DNA from: JAGSOU01 sp049974865
GTDB taxonomy: Bacteria; Pseudomonadota; Alphaproteobacteria; Rhodobacterales; Rhodobacteraceae
Direction: 5' to 3'
Assembly (NCBI GenBank): GCA_049974865.1
Contig: JBNGCX010000005.1
Span: 29,940 to 93,939 of the forward strand
Length of the DNA stretch: 64,000 nt
The notes under the pieces were generated by a model. The model saw only the letters and a list, made by a program, of their open reading frames with translations. It was not told where the DNA came from and did not search any database. Below are positions 17,282-25,736 of the stretch, in pieces. Within the stretch, counting starts at the first letter, position 1. The number at the start of each line of letters is the position of its first letter. The position numbers were made by a program, and so were the translations under genes.

Positions 17282-18123
17282 TTCCGGCCCCGCCTGGCCG
17301 GCTGCAGGGGGTCGCCGTGGGCCGGGCCGCGCAGCGGCTGGACCAGCATCCGGTCGAGCCAGAGGTCGCGTCGGGTGCGGAACTGCTCGATCCCGATCGC
17401 CATCCCCTCGTGCCCGTCCAGGGGCTGGGCGCGGTAGGTGCCCAGCAGGCGGTCCCACCAGGGCAGGTTGAAGCCGAAATTGCTGTTGGTCTCGGCCGGG
17501 ATGACCGAGTGATGCACCCGGTGCATGTCGGGGGTCACCACGACCAGGCGCAGCAGTCGGTCCACCGCCGCCGGGAGGCGGATGTTGGAATGGTTGAACA
17601 TCGCGGTGGCGTTGAGCAGCACCTCGAAGACCAGCACCGCCACCGCGGGCGGGCCGAGCGCGGCCACCACCGCCAGCTTGATCCCCATCGACAGCAGGAT
17701 CTCCACCGGGTGGAAGCGCAGCCCCGTGGTCACGTCGAATTCCAGGTCCGCGTGGTGCATCCGGTGCAGCCGCCACAGCGCGGGCACCGCGTGGAACATC
17801 ACGTGCTGCAGGTAGATCACCAGGTCCAGCGCCGCGATGGAGACGAGGACCGCCAGCCATCCCGGCGCGCCCAGCACGTTGAACAGGCCCCAGCCGCGTT
17901 CCTCGGCCATCACGGCCAGGCCGACCGCGAGGATCGGGAAGCTCAGCCGCAGGATGACCGTGTCGATAACCACCAGCGCCAGGTTGTTGGTCCAGCGGAT
18001 CACCCGCGGGATCTCGCGCCGCCGCCGCGGCGCGGCCAGCTCCCACAGCGCCATCGCCGCCAGAACGCCGAGAAAGACGACGAGGCGGAGCTGGGGCTCG
18101 GCGGCAACAAGGGCGTCGGACAT
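17278..18123 (-). CDS. Sterol desaturase/fatty acid hydroxylase family protein
   Basis: 281 residues from ATG 18123; the longer upstream frame enters the regulator gene. It is an integral membrane di-iron protein. The histidine clusters are His107 and His111 (HVMFH), His120-His123-His124 (HRMHH), and later NHSN and HRVHHS, set between hydrophobic segments. Members hydroxylate or desaturate fatty acids, sterols or carotenoids using O2. It is the first gene of the operon and faces the ArsR-rhodanese gene across an 82-base gap. The natural substrate is unknown. Confidence 0.87.
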   Translation of the reverse strand: MSDALVAAEPQLRLVVFLGVLAAMALWELAAPRRRREIPRVIRWTNNLALVVIDTVILRLSFPILAVGLAVMAEERGWGLFNVLGAPGWLAVLVSIAALDLVIYLQHVMFHAVPALWRLHRMHHADLEFDVTTGLRFHPVEILLSMGIKLAVVAALGPPAVAVLVFEVLLNATAMFNHSNIRLPAAVDRLLRLVVVTPDMHRVHHSVIPAETNSNFGFNLPWWDRLLGTYRAQPLDGHEGMAIGIEQFRTRRDLWLDRMLVQPLRGPAHGDPLQPARRGRK

Positions 18124-18162
18124 GAGCGGCTCGGGGTTGCGGGGCGCGATGGAATCGCTATC

Positions 18163-18182
18163 ATTCAATTGTTCACTTGATT
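18163..18182. promoter_or_regulatory. Candidate ArsR-type operator in divergent promoter
   Basis: ATTCAA-N8-TTGATT is an imperfect dyad (five of six bases) in an AT-rich patch between the hydroxylase and ArsR-rhodanese genes. ArsR-family sulfur regulators such as BigR and SqrR bind ATTC-N8-GAAT-like dyads; the right arm here deviates. Confidence 0.4.
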
Positions 18183-18205
18183 GTTTTAGATTTCGAGGCC
18201 ACGCC

Positions 18206-18868
18206 GTGTCAACCAGCCCCAAGATCGCCCTGCTCGAGGAATACGCCCTTGTCGCCCGCGCCCTGTCGGCGCCCCCCCGGCTGATGATCCTGGAGCAACT
18301 GGCGCAGGGCGAGCGCGGGGTCGAGGCGCTGGCGGGCAAGGTCGGCCTGACCGTCGCCAACTGCTCGCAGCACCTGCAGCAGCTGCGCCGGGCCGGGCTG
18401 GTGACCAGCCGTCGGCAGGGGAAATCGGTGATCTACCGGTTGAGCGACGACCGCACGCTGGCCCTGATGGACCTGCTGCGCGAGGTGGCCGAGCGCAACC
18501 TGGCCGAGGTGGAGCGGATCCTGCGCGGGCTGTCCGACGGGGCCGAGGCGCCCGAGCCGATCAGCCGGGCGGAACTGGAAAAACGGCTGGCCGACGGCTC
18601 GGCCACATTGCTGGACGTGCGCCCGGCGGACGAATACGCCATGGGCCACATCCCCGGCGCGATCAACGTCGAACTGCCCGACCTGGACGCGGTGCTCGAC
18701 CGGCTGGGCGGGACCGAAACGGTGGTCGCCTATTGCCGCGGCCCCTACTGCATCTACGCGCACCAGGCGGTGGCGCATCTGCGCGGCAAGGGGATCGACG
18801 CCCGGCGCCTGGAGGGCGGGCTGCCGGAATGGCGCTCGGAGGGGCGCGAGGTGGAAAAGGCGCCGTGA
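18206..18868 (+). CDS. ArsR-type repressor fused to a rhodanese domain
   Basis: 220 residues from GTG 18206, with GAGG 8-11 bases upstream. An in-frame ATG at 18149 would extend through the operator. Residues 5-95 are an ArsR winged helix (LTVANCSQHLQQLRRAGLV, with Cys53 in the recognition region). Residues 118-215 are a rhodanese domain with LLDVRPADEYAMGHIPGA and active loop AYCRGPYC (Cys177, Cys182). The fusion suggests that persulfide or another thiol-reactive signal is read by the rhodanese part and passed to DNA binding. It is divergent from the hydroxylase-MFS-DUF1499 operon, its likely target. Confidence 0.88.
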   Translation: MSTSPKIALLEEYALVARALSAPPRLMILEQLAQGERGVEALAGKVGLTVANCSQHLQQLRRAGLVTSRRQGKSVIYRLSDDRTLALMDLLREVAERNLAEVERILRGLSDGAEAPEPISRAELEKRLADGSATLLDVRPADEYAMGHIPGAINVELPDLDAVLDRLGGTETVVAYCRGPYCIYAHQAVAHLRGKGIDARRLEGGLPEWRSEGREVEKAP

Positions 18869-18947
18869 CGCCCATCCGGGCACATTAATTTCGCGGCACA
18901 ATAATCTGATATGAAAATGTTTTGAGGATTCGCGTCCGGCCATTCAG

Positions 18948-18978
18948 GCAAGAAGAAGGGGCGCCCGGTGGGCGCCCC
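18948..18978 (-). terminator. Rho-independent terminator of nrdJ
   Basis: On the minus strand a nine-base-pair perfect stem (GGGGCGCCC / GGGCGCCCC, three-base loop) is followed by TTCTTCTTG, about 95 bases past the nrdJ stop. Confidence 0.75.
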
Positions 18979-19073
18979 AGTTTCGCGGGATCGAGCTCAT
19001 CGTTCATACCGCCCGGTTCACTGCCTGCGGCCCGATCCGCGTCAGGGGCGAGCGCACCCGCCCCGGTGACTTG

Positions 19074-22000
19074 TCAGCTGCAGCCGCTCGTTCCGCCGCA
19101 GGTGTTGCACTTCATGCAGGTGCCGTTGCGCACCAGCGTGTAGTTGCCGCATTCGCCGCAGGGGTCGCCCTCGTAGCCCTGCATCTTGGCGCGGGTCGCG
19201 GCATCCATGGCCACCGCGCTGCTGGACATGCCCGTGCTGGCCTCCTTGGCTTCCGGCACCAGGGTCTGCAGCGTCGCCTCCGGGTCGCCCGCGCCGCTCA
19301 GCGCCGTGGCGCCCATGCCGCCCTGCAGCACCACCAGTTCCTGCGGGACCCGCTTGCGCAGGTAGCCCGACGAGCTGATCTGCTTGAGCACCTCCAGCGA
19401 CTTCGACGCGGCGCTTTCCGACACTTCCTTGAGGTTCGACACGCCCTCTTCCTGGCCGCCGCCCAGGTCGTCGAAGCTCGCGCCCTGCGGCTTCACATGG
19501 GCCAGGTCGGTGCGGTCGAGATAGCTGACCGCCAGCTCGCGGAAGATGTAGTCGAGGATCGAGGTGGCGTTCTTGATGCTGTCATTGCCCTGCACCATGC
19601 CCGCCGGTTCGAACTTGGTGAAGGTGAAGGCATCGACGAACTCCTCCAGCGGCACGCCGTATTGCAGGCCCACCGACACCGCGATGGCGAAGTTGTTCAT
19701 CATCGCGCGGAAGCCGGCGCCTTCCTTGTGCATGTCGATGAAGATCTCGCCCAAGGAGCCGTCGCCGTATTCGCCCGTCCGCAGGTAGACCTTGTGGCCG
19801 CCGACGATGGCCTTCTGGGTATAGCCCTTGCGGCGTTCGGGCATCTTCTGGCGACCGCGGGCGACCTCCTTGACCACCACCTTCTCGACGATCTTCTCGG
19901 CCAGCGTCGCCGCCTTTTCCTGGTTCGAGCCGGTGGCGAGGATTTCCTCGGCCTCCTCGTCGTCCTCGACCAGGCTCGCGGCCAGCGGCTGGCTCAGCTT
20001 GGAGCCGTCGCGGTAGAGCGCGTTGGCCTTGACGCCCAAGCTCCAGCTCAGCTCATAAGCCTTCTGGCAGTCCTCGATGGTGGCGTCGTTGGGCATGTTG
20101 ATCGTCTTGGAGATCGCGCCCGAGATGAAGCTCTGCGCCGCCGCCATCATGTAGATGTGGCTGTCGACGCTGAGGAAGCGCTTGCCCTTCTTGCCGCAGG
20201 GGTTGGCGCAGTCGAAGACCGGCAGGTGCTCTTCCTTCAGGTGCGGCGCGCCTTCCAGCGTCATCGTCCCGCAGACATGGTCGTTCGCGGCCTCGATATC
20301 GGCGCGGGTAAAGCCCAGGTGCCGCAGCATGTCGAAGGTCGGGTCGGCCAGCTTGGCCGCCGGGATGCCCAGCGTCTTGGTGCAGAATTCCTCGCCCAGG
20401 GTCCACTGGTTGAACACGAAGCGGATGTCGAAGGCCGAGGGCAGCGCCGCCTCGATCTTGTCCAGCTCGTTCTGGCCGAAGCCGTGGCCGATCAGCGAGG
20501 TGTGGTTGATGCCCGGGCAGTTGCCCAGCGTGCCGTGGCCCACCGCGTAGGCGATGATCTCTTCGATCTGGGCCGAGTCGTAGCCCAGCTTCTCCAGCGC
20601 GGCCGGAACCGAGCGGTTGATGATCTTGAAGTAGCCGCCGCCGGCCAGCTTCTTGAACTTCACCAGGGCGAAGTCGGGCTCGATGCCGGTGGTGTCGCAA
20701 TCCATCACCAGGCCGATCGTGCCCGTGGGCGCGATTACCGAGACCTGGGCGTTGCGGTAGCCGTGCTTCTCGCCCAGTTCCAGCGCCTGGTCCCAGGCGC
20801 TCATGGCCAGTTCCACCAGCCGCGCCTCGGGGCAGTTGGCATGGTCGAGCGGCACCGGCTTGACCGCCAGTTCCTCGTAGCCGTGGCCGTTGCCCTGGGC
20901 CGCGTTGCGGTGGTTGCGGATGACGCGCAGCATGTGCTGGGCGTTGCGCTCATAGCTGGGGAAGGCGCCCAGTTCGCCGGCGATCTCGGCCGAGGTGGCG
21001 TAGGCCACGCCGGTCAGGATGGCGGTCAGCGCGCCGGCCAGCGCCCGGCCCTCGTCGCTGTCGTAGCCCAGCCCCATGTTCATCAGCAGGCCGCCGATAT
21101 TGGCATAGCCCAGGCCCAGCGTCCGGAAATCGTAGGAAAGCTGCGCGATCTCCTTGGACGGGAACTGCGCCATCATCACCGAGATTTCCAGCGTCAGCGT
21201 CCACAGCCGGGTGGCGTGGATGTAATCCTCGGCCTGGAACTCGCCGTCCTTGTGGAAGGTCAGCAGGTTCATCGAGGCCAGGTTGCAGGCCGTGTCGTCG
21301 AGGAACATGTATTCCGAGCACGGGTTGGAGCCGCGGATCGGGCCGTCCTCGGGGCAGGTGTGCCAGGCGTTCACGGTATCGTGGAACTGAATGCCCGGGT
21401 CGGCGCAGGACCAGGCGGCATGGCCGATCTGCTCCCACAGGTCGCGGGCCTTGACGGTCTTGGCCACGGAGCCGTCGGTGCGGCGGATCAGCTCCCAGTC
21501 GCCGTCATTCTTCACCGCCTCAAGGAAGGCGTCGGTGACGCGGACCGAGTTGTTCGAGTTCTGGCCCGAGACCGAGCTGTAGGCCTCGGAGTCCCAGTCG
21601 GTGTTGTAGGTCGGGAACTCGATGCTGTCATAGCCCTGCTTGGCGTAGTCCAGCACCCGCTTGACGTAAGCCTCTGGGATCGCGCGTTTTTTCGCGGCGC
21701 GGATCGCCTCTTTCAGGCCCTCGTTGACCTTCGGGTCATAGGCGTCCTCTGCCTTGCCATCCCAGGCGCGGATCGCGGCGAAGATCGCGTTCAGGCGCTC
21801 TTCGTGCATCTTGGAGCCGGCCACCAGCGAGGCCACCTTCTGCTCTTCGGTGACCTTCCAGTTGATGAACTCCTCGATATCGGGGTGGTCGGCGTCGCAG
21901 ATCACCATCTTGGCCGCGCGGCGCGTGGTGCCGCCCGACTTGATGGCGCCCGCCGCCCGGTCGCCGATCTTGAGGAAGCCCATCAGGCCCGAGGACTTGC

Positions 22001-22745
22001 CGCCGCCCGACAGCTTCTCGCCCTCGGCGCGCAGGGACGAGAAGTTGGTGCCGGTGCCCGAGCCGTATTTGAACAGCCGCGCCTCGCGCACCCACAGGTC
22101 CATGATGCCGCCCTCCTGCACCAGGTCGTCGCTGACCGACTGGATGAAGCAGGCATGCGGCTGCGGATGCTCGTGGGCCGACTTGGACTTGGTCAGCTTG
22201 CCGGTCTTGTAGTCGACATAGAAATGCCCCTGCCCCGGCCCGTCGATGCCGTAGGCCCAGTGCAGGCCGGTGTTGAACCACTGCGGCGAGTTGGGCGCGG
22301 CGCGCTGGGTGGCCAGCATGTAGCGCATCTCGTCGTAATAGGCGCGGGCGTCTTCCTCGGTCGAGAAATAGCCGCCCTTCCAGCCCCAATAGGCCCAGGC
22401 GCCGGCCAGGCGGTCGAAGACCTGCTTGGCCGAGGTCTCGCCGCCGAAGCGCTCTTCCTCGGGCAGCTTGGCCAGCGCCGCCTCATCGGGGGCCGAGCGC
22501 CACAGGAATTCCGGCACGTCCTTCTCGCGCACCTTCTTGAGCCGCGCGGGCACGCCGGCCTTGCGGAAGTATTTCTGCGCGATCACGTCCGAGGCCACCT
22601 GGCTCCAGCTTGCCGGAACTTCGACGTTGTCCAGGCCGAAAACGACGGTGCCGTCGGGGTTGCGGATCTCCGAAGAGGTGGTGTTGAAATCCAGCTCTCC
22701 GTAAGCCCCGGTCTCGGCCTTGGTGAATTTGCGTTCGATCTTCAT
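19074..22745 (-). CDS. nrdJ: Adenosylcobalamin-dependent ribonucleotide reductase (class II)
   Basis: 1223 residues from ATG 22745 (MKIERKFTKAETGAYG); the longer frame upstream has no similarity. It reduces ribonucleotides to deoxyribonucleotides through a B12-generated thiyl radical, with or without oxygen. Visible class II features are AAPNSPQWFNTGL, FKYGSGTGTNFSSLR, GGGKSSGLMGFLKIGDRAAG, SSVSGQNSNNSVRV and NPCSEYMFLDDTACNLASMNL. The C-terminal tail CGECGNYTLVRNGTCMKC is a zinc-ribbon-like cysteine cluster. The length fits the long NrdJ form of alphaproteobacteria. It is monocistronic. A strong NrdR box and a weaker second box lie about 180 bases upstream. Confidence 0.95.
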   Translation of the reverse strand: MKIERKFTKAETGAYGELDFNTTSSEIRNPDGTVVFGLDNVEVPASWSQVASDVIAQKYFRKAGVPARLKKVREKDVPEFLWRSAPDEAALAKLPEEERFGGETSAKQVFDRLAGAWAYWGWKGGYFSTEEDARAYYDEMRYMLATQRAAPNSPQWFNTGLHWAYGIDGPGQGHFYVDYKTGKLTKSKSAHEHPQPHACFIQSVSDDLVQEGGIMDLWVREARLFKYGSGTGTNFSSLRAEGEKLSGGGKSSGLMGFLKIGDRAAGAIKSGGTTRRAAKMVICDADHPDIEEFINWKVTEEQKVASLVAGSKMHEERLNAIFAAIRAWDGKAEDAYDPKVNEGLKEAIRAAKKRAIPEAYVKRVLDYAKQGYDSIEFPTYNTDWDSEAYSSVSGQNSNNSVRVTDAFLEAVKNDGDWELIRRTDGSVAKTVKARDLWEQIGHAAWSCADPGIQFHDTVNAWHTCPEDGPIRGSNPCSEYMFLDDTACNLASMNLLTFHKDGEFQAEDYIHATRLWTLTLEISVMMAQFPSKEIAQLSYDFRTLGLGYANIGGLLMNMGLGYDSDEGRALAGALTAILTGVAYATSAEIAGELGAFPSYERNAQHMLRVIRNHRNAAQGNGHGYEELAVKPVPLDHANCPEARLVELAMSAWDQALELGEKHGYRNAQVSVIAPTGTIGLVMDCDTTGIEPDFALVKFKKLAGGGYFKIINRSVPAALEKLGYDSAQIEEIIAYAVGHGTLGNCPGINHTSLIGHGFGQNELDKIEAALPSAFDIRFVFNQWTLGEEFCTKTLGIPAAKLADPTFDMLRHLGFTRADIEAANDHVCGTMTLEGAPHLKEEHLPVFDCANPCGKKGKRFLSVDSHIYMMAAAQSFISGAISKTINMPNDATIEDCQKAYELSWSLGVKANALYRDGSKLSQPLAASLVEDDEEAEEILATGSNQEKAATLAEKIVEKVVVKEVARGRQKMPERRKGYTQKAIVGGHKVYLRTGEYGDGSLGEIFIDMHKEGAGFRAMMNNFAIAVSVGLQYGVPLEEFVDAFTFTKFEPAGMVQGNDSIKNATSILDYIFRELAVSYLDRTDLAHVKPQGASFDDLGGGQEEGVSNLKEVSESAASKSLEVLKQISSSGYLRKRVPQELVVLQGGMGATALSGAGDPEATLQTLVPEAKEASTGMSSSAVAMDAATRAKMQGYEGDPCGECGNYTLVRNGTCMKCNTCGGTSGCS

Positions 22746-22926
22746 GTTCTGCCCCGTCCTGTGACGTTCTTTTTCGCAACCCCGGACATGGGCGAAACGC
22801 GCGCCCTGTCCCCTGTTTCCGCCGGCCGCAAGGCACAAACCCCCTGTCCGCAGCCCCGCAGGGATGCGCCGTTCTCCGGACGGACGCCGAAGCCTGAGTT
22901 GAGGAGTTCTGTTCCTTGCCAGGCGG

Positions 22927-22942
22927 ACACTAAATCTAGTGC
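22927..22942. promoter_or_regulatory. NrdR box upstream of nrdJ
   Basis: ACACTAAATCTAGTGC matches the NrdR consensus acaCwAtATaTwGtgt, with perfect CACTA/TAGTG arms. NrdR with bound dATP represses reductase genes through paired boxes. Confidence 0.75.
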
Positions 22943-22957
22943 TGCACCCGCCGGCCA

Positions 22958-22973
22958 ACACAAGGTGACGTAT
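22958..22973. promoter_or_regulatory. Degenerate second NrdR box
   Basis: ACACAAGGTGACGTAT keeps the ACACAA half of the consensus but is poor on the other side. It begins exactly 31 bp after the strong box, the usual three-turn spacing of NrdR box pairs. Confidence 0.45.
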
Positions 22974-23213
22974 TTTCCGCCCTCCGGTCAACGGATAAAT
23001 TTGCGTTTTGGACGGGTTTTTTCCGTTGACGCCCGGTTCCGACTCGAGGCGTTAAGGCGCAGTAAACGATTCATCCCGGCGGCCGGGGAAGAGGATAAAT
23101 CTGGGGATATGACAGTTTTGTGACCACCAGATATAGACTTAACGGGCAAAACTCAGCCCACGCATGAATGCGGGCGGGACGCTCGGCGACCCGCCTTCCT
23201 CTGCGGACCCAGG

Positions 23214-24383
23214 TCAGACGGATTTCACGGCCTCCGTGAAACGGTCGATCTCGGTATCCGTGTTGAAGTAGTGCACCGATGCACGCGCCAGGGCGGGGAT
23301 GTTGCGCTGACCGAGATCGAGGCGCGCATAGGCCAGCGCCGAGACCGATATGTTCATGCCCCGCTCCCGCAGGCGTTCGGACAGGGCCTGCGGCTCTGTC
23401 CCGTCCTTGGTGAAAGTGACGATTCCGCATTTCCTGACGCCAAGATCGTGAACCGTCACGCCCGGAACGCCCTGCAGTTGGTCCCGCAGGCGCGCGCCGA
23501 GCTGTTCGACCCGCCTCTCGATATTGTGCAGACCGATATCGTTGGCATAGCGCACCGCGGCCATCAGGCCCACGCGGCCGGCGACGTAACTTTCCCAATT
23601 CTCGAAACGCTTCGCTCCGGCTGCGTACTCGAAACCCTGATTCTCGGTCCATGTCGCCGAGAGCAGATCGACGAAGGGCGGCTCGATCTTGTCGATCATC
23701 TCCTTCCGGACATAGAGAAAGCCCGTCCCGCGCGGGCCACGCAAAAACTTCCGCCCGGTGCCGGACAGCACGTCGCACTGTAGCTCCTGCACATCCAGGG
23801 CGATCTGTCCTGCCGACTGGCAGGCATCCAGCATGTAGATCAGCCCGTGCTGCCGGGCGATCTTGCCGACCTCGGCGGCAGGATTGACCAGGCCGCCCTG
23901 CGTCGGGACATGGGTGATCGCGATCAGCCGCGTCCGGTCGGCTATCAGCCCCGGGATCGCCGCAACGTCGATCTGCCCATGCCGATCGGATGGAATGAGG
24001 TCGATATTCAGCCCCCGGCGCCTGGCCTGTTGAAGCAGGGCCAGGTAGTTGGAAGCATATTCCGATCCATGCGTGAGAATGCGGTCGCCTTCCTTCAACG
24101 GCAGGCCGTAGAAAGCCATGTCCCAGGCCCGCGTGGCGTTTTCGACATAGGCGATTTCGCCGGGCGTGGCATTGAGCAGACGCGCAAACTCGGAATAGAA
24201 GGCCACCAGTTGATCTGCGGCGCGCCTTTCGGCCTCATAGCCGCCGAGGGCGTTCTCCAGGTTCAGATGGTTCGAAACCGCCTCGAAGACCGGGCGCGGC
24301 ATGAGCGACGCGCCGGCGTTGTTGAAGTGAAGAACGCTCTCGCAAGCCGGGGTGTCCGCCCGCACCTTTTCGATATCTATCAT
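23214..24383 (-). CDS. Class V aminotransferase (cysteine desulfurase-like)
   Basis: 389 residues from ATG 24383, which has a GGGGAG SD; the longer in-frame start lacks one. It is a fold type I PLP enzyme with Lys212 in SGTGRKFLRGPRG, Asp186 in MLDACQS and His158 in AITHVPTQ. HFNNAGASLMP at the N-terminus and LRGPRGTGFLY are typical of the isopenicillin-epimerase/selenocysteine-lyase-like branch rather than IscS or SufS. It could be a C-S lyase, epimerase or desulfurase; the sequence does not decide. It is transcribed alone, with tRNA-Pro upstream on the same strand. Its base composition is slightly less GC-biased than that of its neighbours. Confidence 0.8.
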   Translation of the reverse strand: MIDIEKVRADTPACESVLHFNNAGASLMPRPVFEAVSNHLNLENALGGYEAERRAADQLVAFYSEFARLLNATPGEIAYVENATRAWDMAFYGLPLKEGDRILTHGSEYASNYLALLQQARRRGLNIDLIPSDRHGQIDVAAIPGLIADRTRLIAITHVPTQGGLVNPAAEVGKIARQHGLIYMLDACQSAGQIALDVQELQCDVLSGTGRKFLRGPRGTGFLYVRKEMIDKIEPPFVDLLSATWTENQGFEYAAGAKRFENWESYVAGRVGLMAAVRYANDIGLHNIERRVEQLGARLRDQLQGVPGVTVHDLGVRKCGIVTFTKDGTEPQALSERLRERGMNISVSALAYARLDLGQRNIPALARASVHYFNTDTEIDRFTEAVKSV

Positions 24384-24504
24384 GCGTATCTCCCCATCCG
24401 CCGGAAGGGTAAAACGCGGGCTCGCGCTGCGCAAACAACAGACTCACGGAACCGGGCCGGGAAAAGTGTCCGCACGGGCCGTCCATCCCCGGGGACTACC
24501 GGAA

Positions 24505-24581
24505 TGGTCGGGACGGCAAGATTCGAACTTGCGACCCCCTGTACCCAAAACAGGTGCGCTACCAGACTGCGCTACGCCCCG
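24505..24581 (-). tRNA. tRNA-Pro (anticodon UGG)
   Basis: 77 bases including an encoded CCA. The acceptor stem pairs CGGGGCG with CGTCCCG. The anticodon stem is CCTGT/ACAGG with loop TTTGGGT, giving anticodon TGG. The T-arm contains GTTCGAATC. It reads the CCA codon, and other Pro codons by wobble. No integrase or attachment-site duplication is seen beside it. Confidence 0.95.
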
Positions 24582-24623
24582 GACCTGCGCCTCAATAGCG
24601 GCGCGGCACGGCAAAGAAAAGGG

Positions 24624-25091
24624 CTAAGGTGCGTCGCAGGGCCACGCCGCCCGCGGGCCGAAGAAGGGGTGGCGCATCTCGCTGCCCTCGGCGATGCCGA
24701 TGCGGCGCGCCAGCCCGCCATTGATCTCCAGCACCGCCGCCACGTCGGGGCCGCCGTCGATGGTGGTCTCGTCCAGCGGTTGCGCGTTCTCGTGGACCCG
24801 CGTGACCCGGCCCCGCGCGTCGAGGAAGATCATGTCCAGCGGGATCAGCGTGTTGCGCATCCAGAAGGTGGCGCGGTGCGGCCGTTCGTATAGAAACAGC
24901 ATGCCGCGGCCGGTGCCCAGGCTCTCGCGGTGCATCAGGCCCTGCGCGCGCTCGTCGGCATCGTCGGCGATCTCGACGGTGAAGCGCGCCTGCCCCCAGG
25001 GCCCGCGCAGCTCGGCCACCTCCGGCGCGCAGGCCAGGGCCGCGCCGGCGCCCAGCCAGAGCGCGGCCAGGAACATCAGCCCTCGTCGCAT
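24624..25091 (-). CDS. DUF192 family exported protein
   Basis: 155 residues from ATG 25091, with a signal peptide ending GAALA near residue 20. The DUF192 domain follows: VEIADDADERAQGLMHRESL, then GRGMLFLYERPHRATFWMRNT and PLDMIFLD. The WMRNT...DMIF pattern is diagnostic. The biochemical role is unknown. Its start lies 16 bases inside the end of the cold-shock gene, so the two are probably cotranscribed and coupled, an arrangement common in Rhodobacteraceae. Confidence 0.87.
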   Translation of the reverse strand: MRRGLMFLAALWLGAGAALACAPEVAELRGPWGQARFTVEIADDADERAQGLMHRESLGTGRGMLFLYERPHRATFWMRNTLIPLDMIFLDARGRVTRVHENAQPLDETTIDGGPDVAAVLEINGGLARRIGIAEGSEMRHPFFGPRAAWPCDAP

Positions 25092-25615
25092 CGCGGCGCG
25101 CTTTCCCAGGAACAGACCTCGGCGGCCATGCGCCCGCGCTTGCCGCGGACCACGCGCAGGCAGACCGCCTCGCCCGGCTGCAGATCGGCCAGCCCCGAGC
25201 GGCGCAGCACCTCGACATGGACGAACACGTCCTCTTCCTTGCCGAAGACATTGGCAAAACCGAAGCCCTTGGCCTTGTCGAACCATTTCACCCGGGCCGG
25301 CTCCAACGGAATCCGGGCCAGGTTTTCGACATCCTCGTGGAGGAAACCGTCCAGCACCGGGGCGCTGTCGACGGCCGGCGGCTCGATATGCAGCACCTCG
25401 GTGGCCTGCATGCCCCGCTCCGTCATCTGAACAACGACCTCAATCCCGGCCGAATCCGCCACCGAGCTCTGACCGAAATTCCGAAGCACGTTGGCATGCA
25501 GCAGGATGTCGGGCCCACCCTCTTCGGCGAGGACGAACCCGAAACCCTTGGCGGGGTCGAACCATTTCACGCGGCCGTTGACGGTGCGCGTTAGCTTGCT
25601 GTTGTCGTTATTCAT
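25076..25615 (-). CDS. Tandem cold-shock-domain protein
   Basis: 179 residues with two cold-shock domains. Domain 1 is at about residues 10-75 (GRVKWFDPAKGFGFVLAEEG) and domain 2 at about 105-172 (ARVKWFDKAKGFGFANVFG). Each carries the RNP1 motif KGFGF; RNP2 is DILLH in the first and DVFVHV in the second. They are joined by an acidic linker. It is an RNA/ssDNA-binding protein, probably an RNA chaperone or antiterminator. Single-domain CspA is about 70 residues, so this is a duplicated form known mainly in alphaproteobacteria. It is upstream of and overlaps the DUF192 gene. Confidence 0.92.
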   Translation of the reverse strand: MNNDNSKLTRTVNGRVKWFDPAKGFGFVLAEEGGPDILLHANVLRNFGQSSVADSAGIEVVVQMTERGMQATEVLHIEPPAVDSAPVLDGFLHEDVENLARIPLEPARVKWFDKAKGFGFANVFGKEEDVFVHVEVLRRSGLADLQPGEAVCLRVVRGKRGRMAAEVCSWESAPRCDEG

Positions 25616-25736
25616 TTATCTGCGTGCACGTCTCTTGTCCTTCCCCACCCCATCCTCTTTTTGACAGAGAGCGCACGGGTTTCAAGCGGAATTTCCACTT
25701 TGAATACAATTATTTGCATTTCACGATGCGTGAGCG

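Larger units (their letters stand above)
22746..23213. other. 468-base non-coding region upstream of nrdJ
   Basis: No credible gene is seen. The region is AT-richer than its surroundings between about 22920 and 23150. It holds the NrdR boxes listed separately and a TTGACC hexamer on the minus strand (22986-22991) without a convincing -10 partner. The remaining leader of about 180 bases before nrdJ has no recognisable cobalamin riboswitch box. Confidence 0.5.

Noticed and set aside
19071..23123. A 1350-codon open frame on the plus strand across nrdJ
   Set aside because: It is antisense to the well-recognised NrdJ protein, its translation is low-complexity Arg/Ala/Gly/Leu, and such frames are expected opposite GC-rich genes.
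22746..23213. Cobalamin riboswitch upstream of the B12-dependent nrdJ
   Set aside because: I found no B12-box-like segment on the minus strand; the region is explained in part by NrdR boxes.
24505..24581. Integrated element at tRNA-Pro
   Set aside because: No integrase, no repeated tRNA 3' end and no unusual gene block is found on either side.
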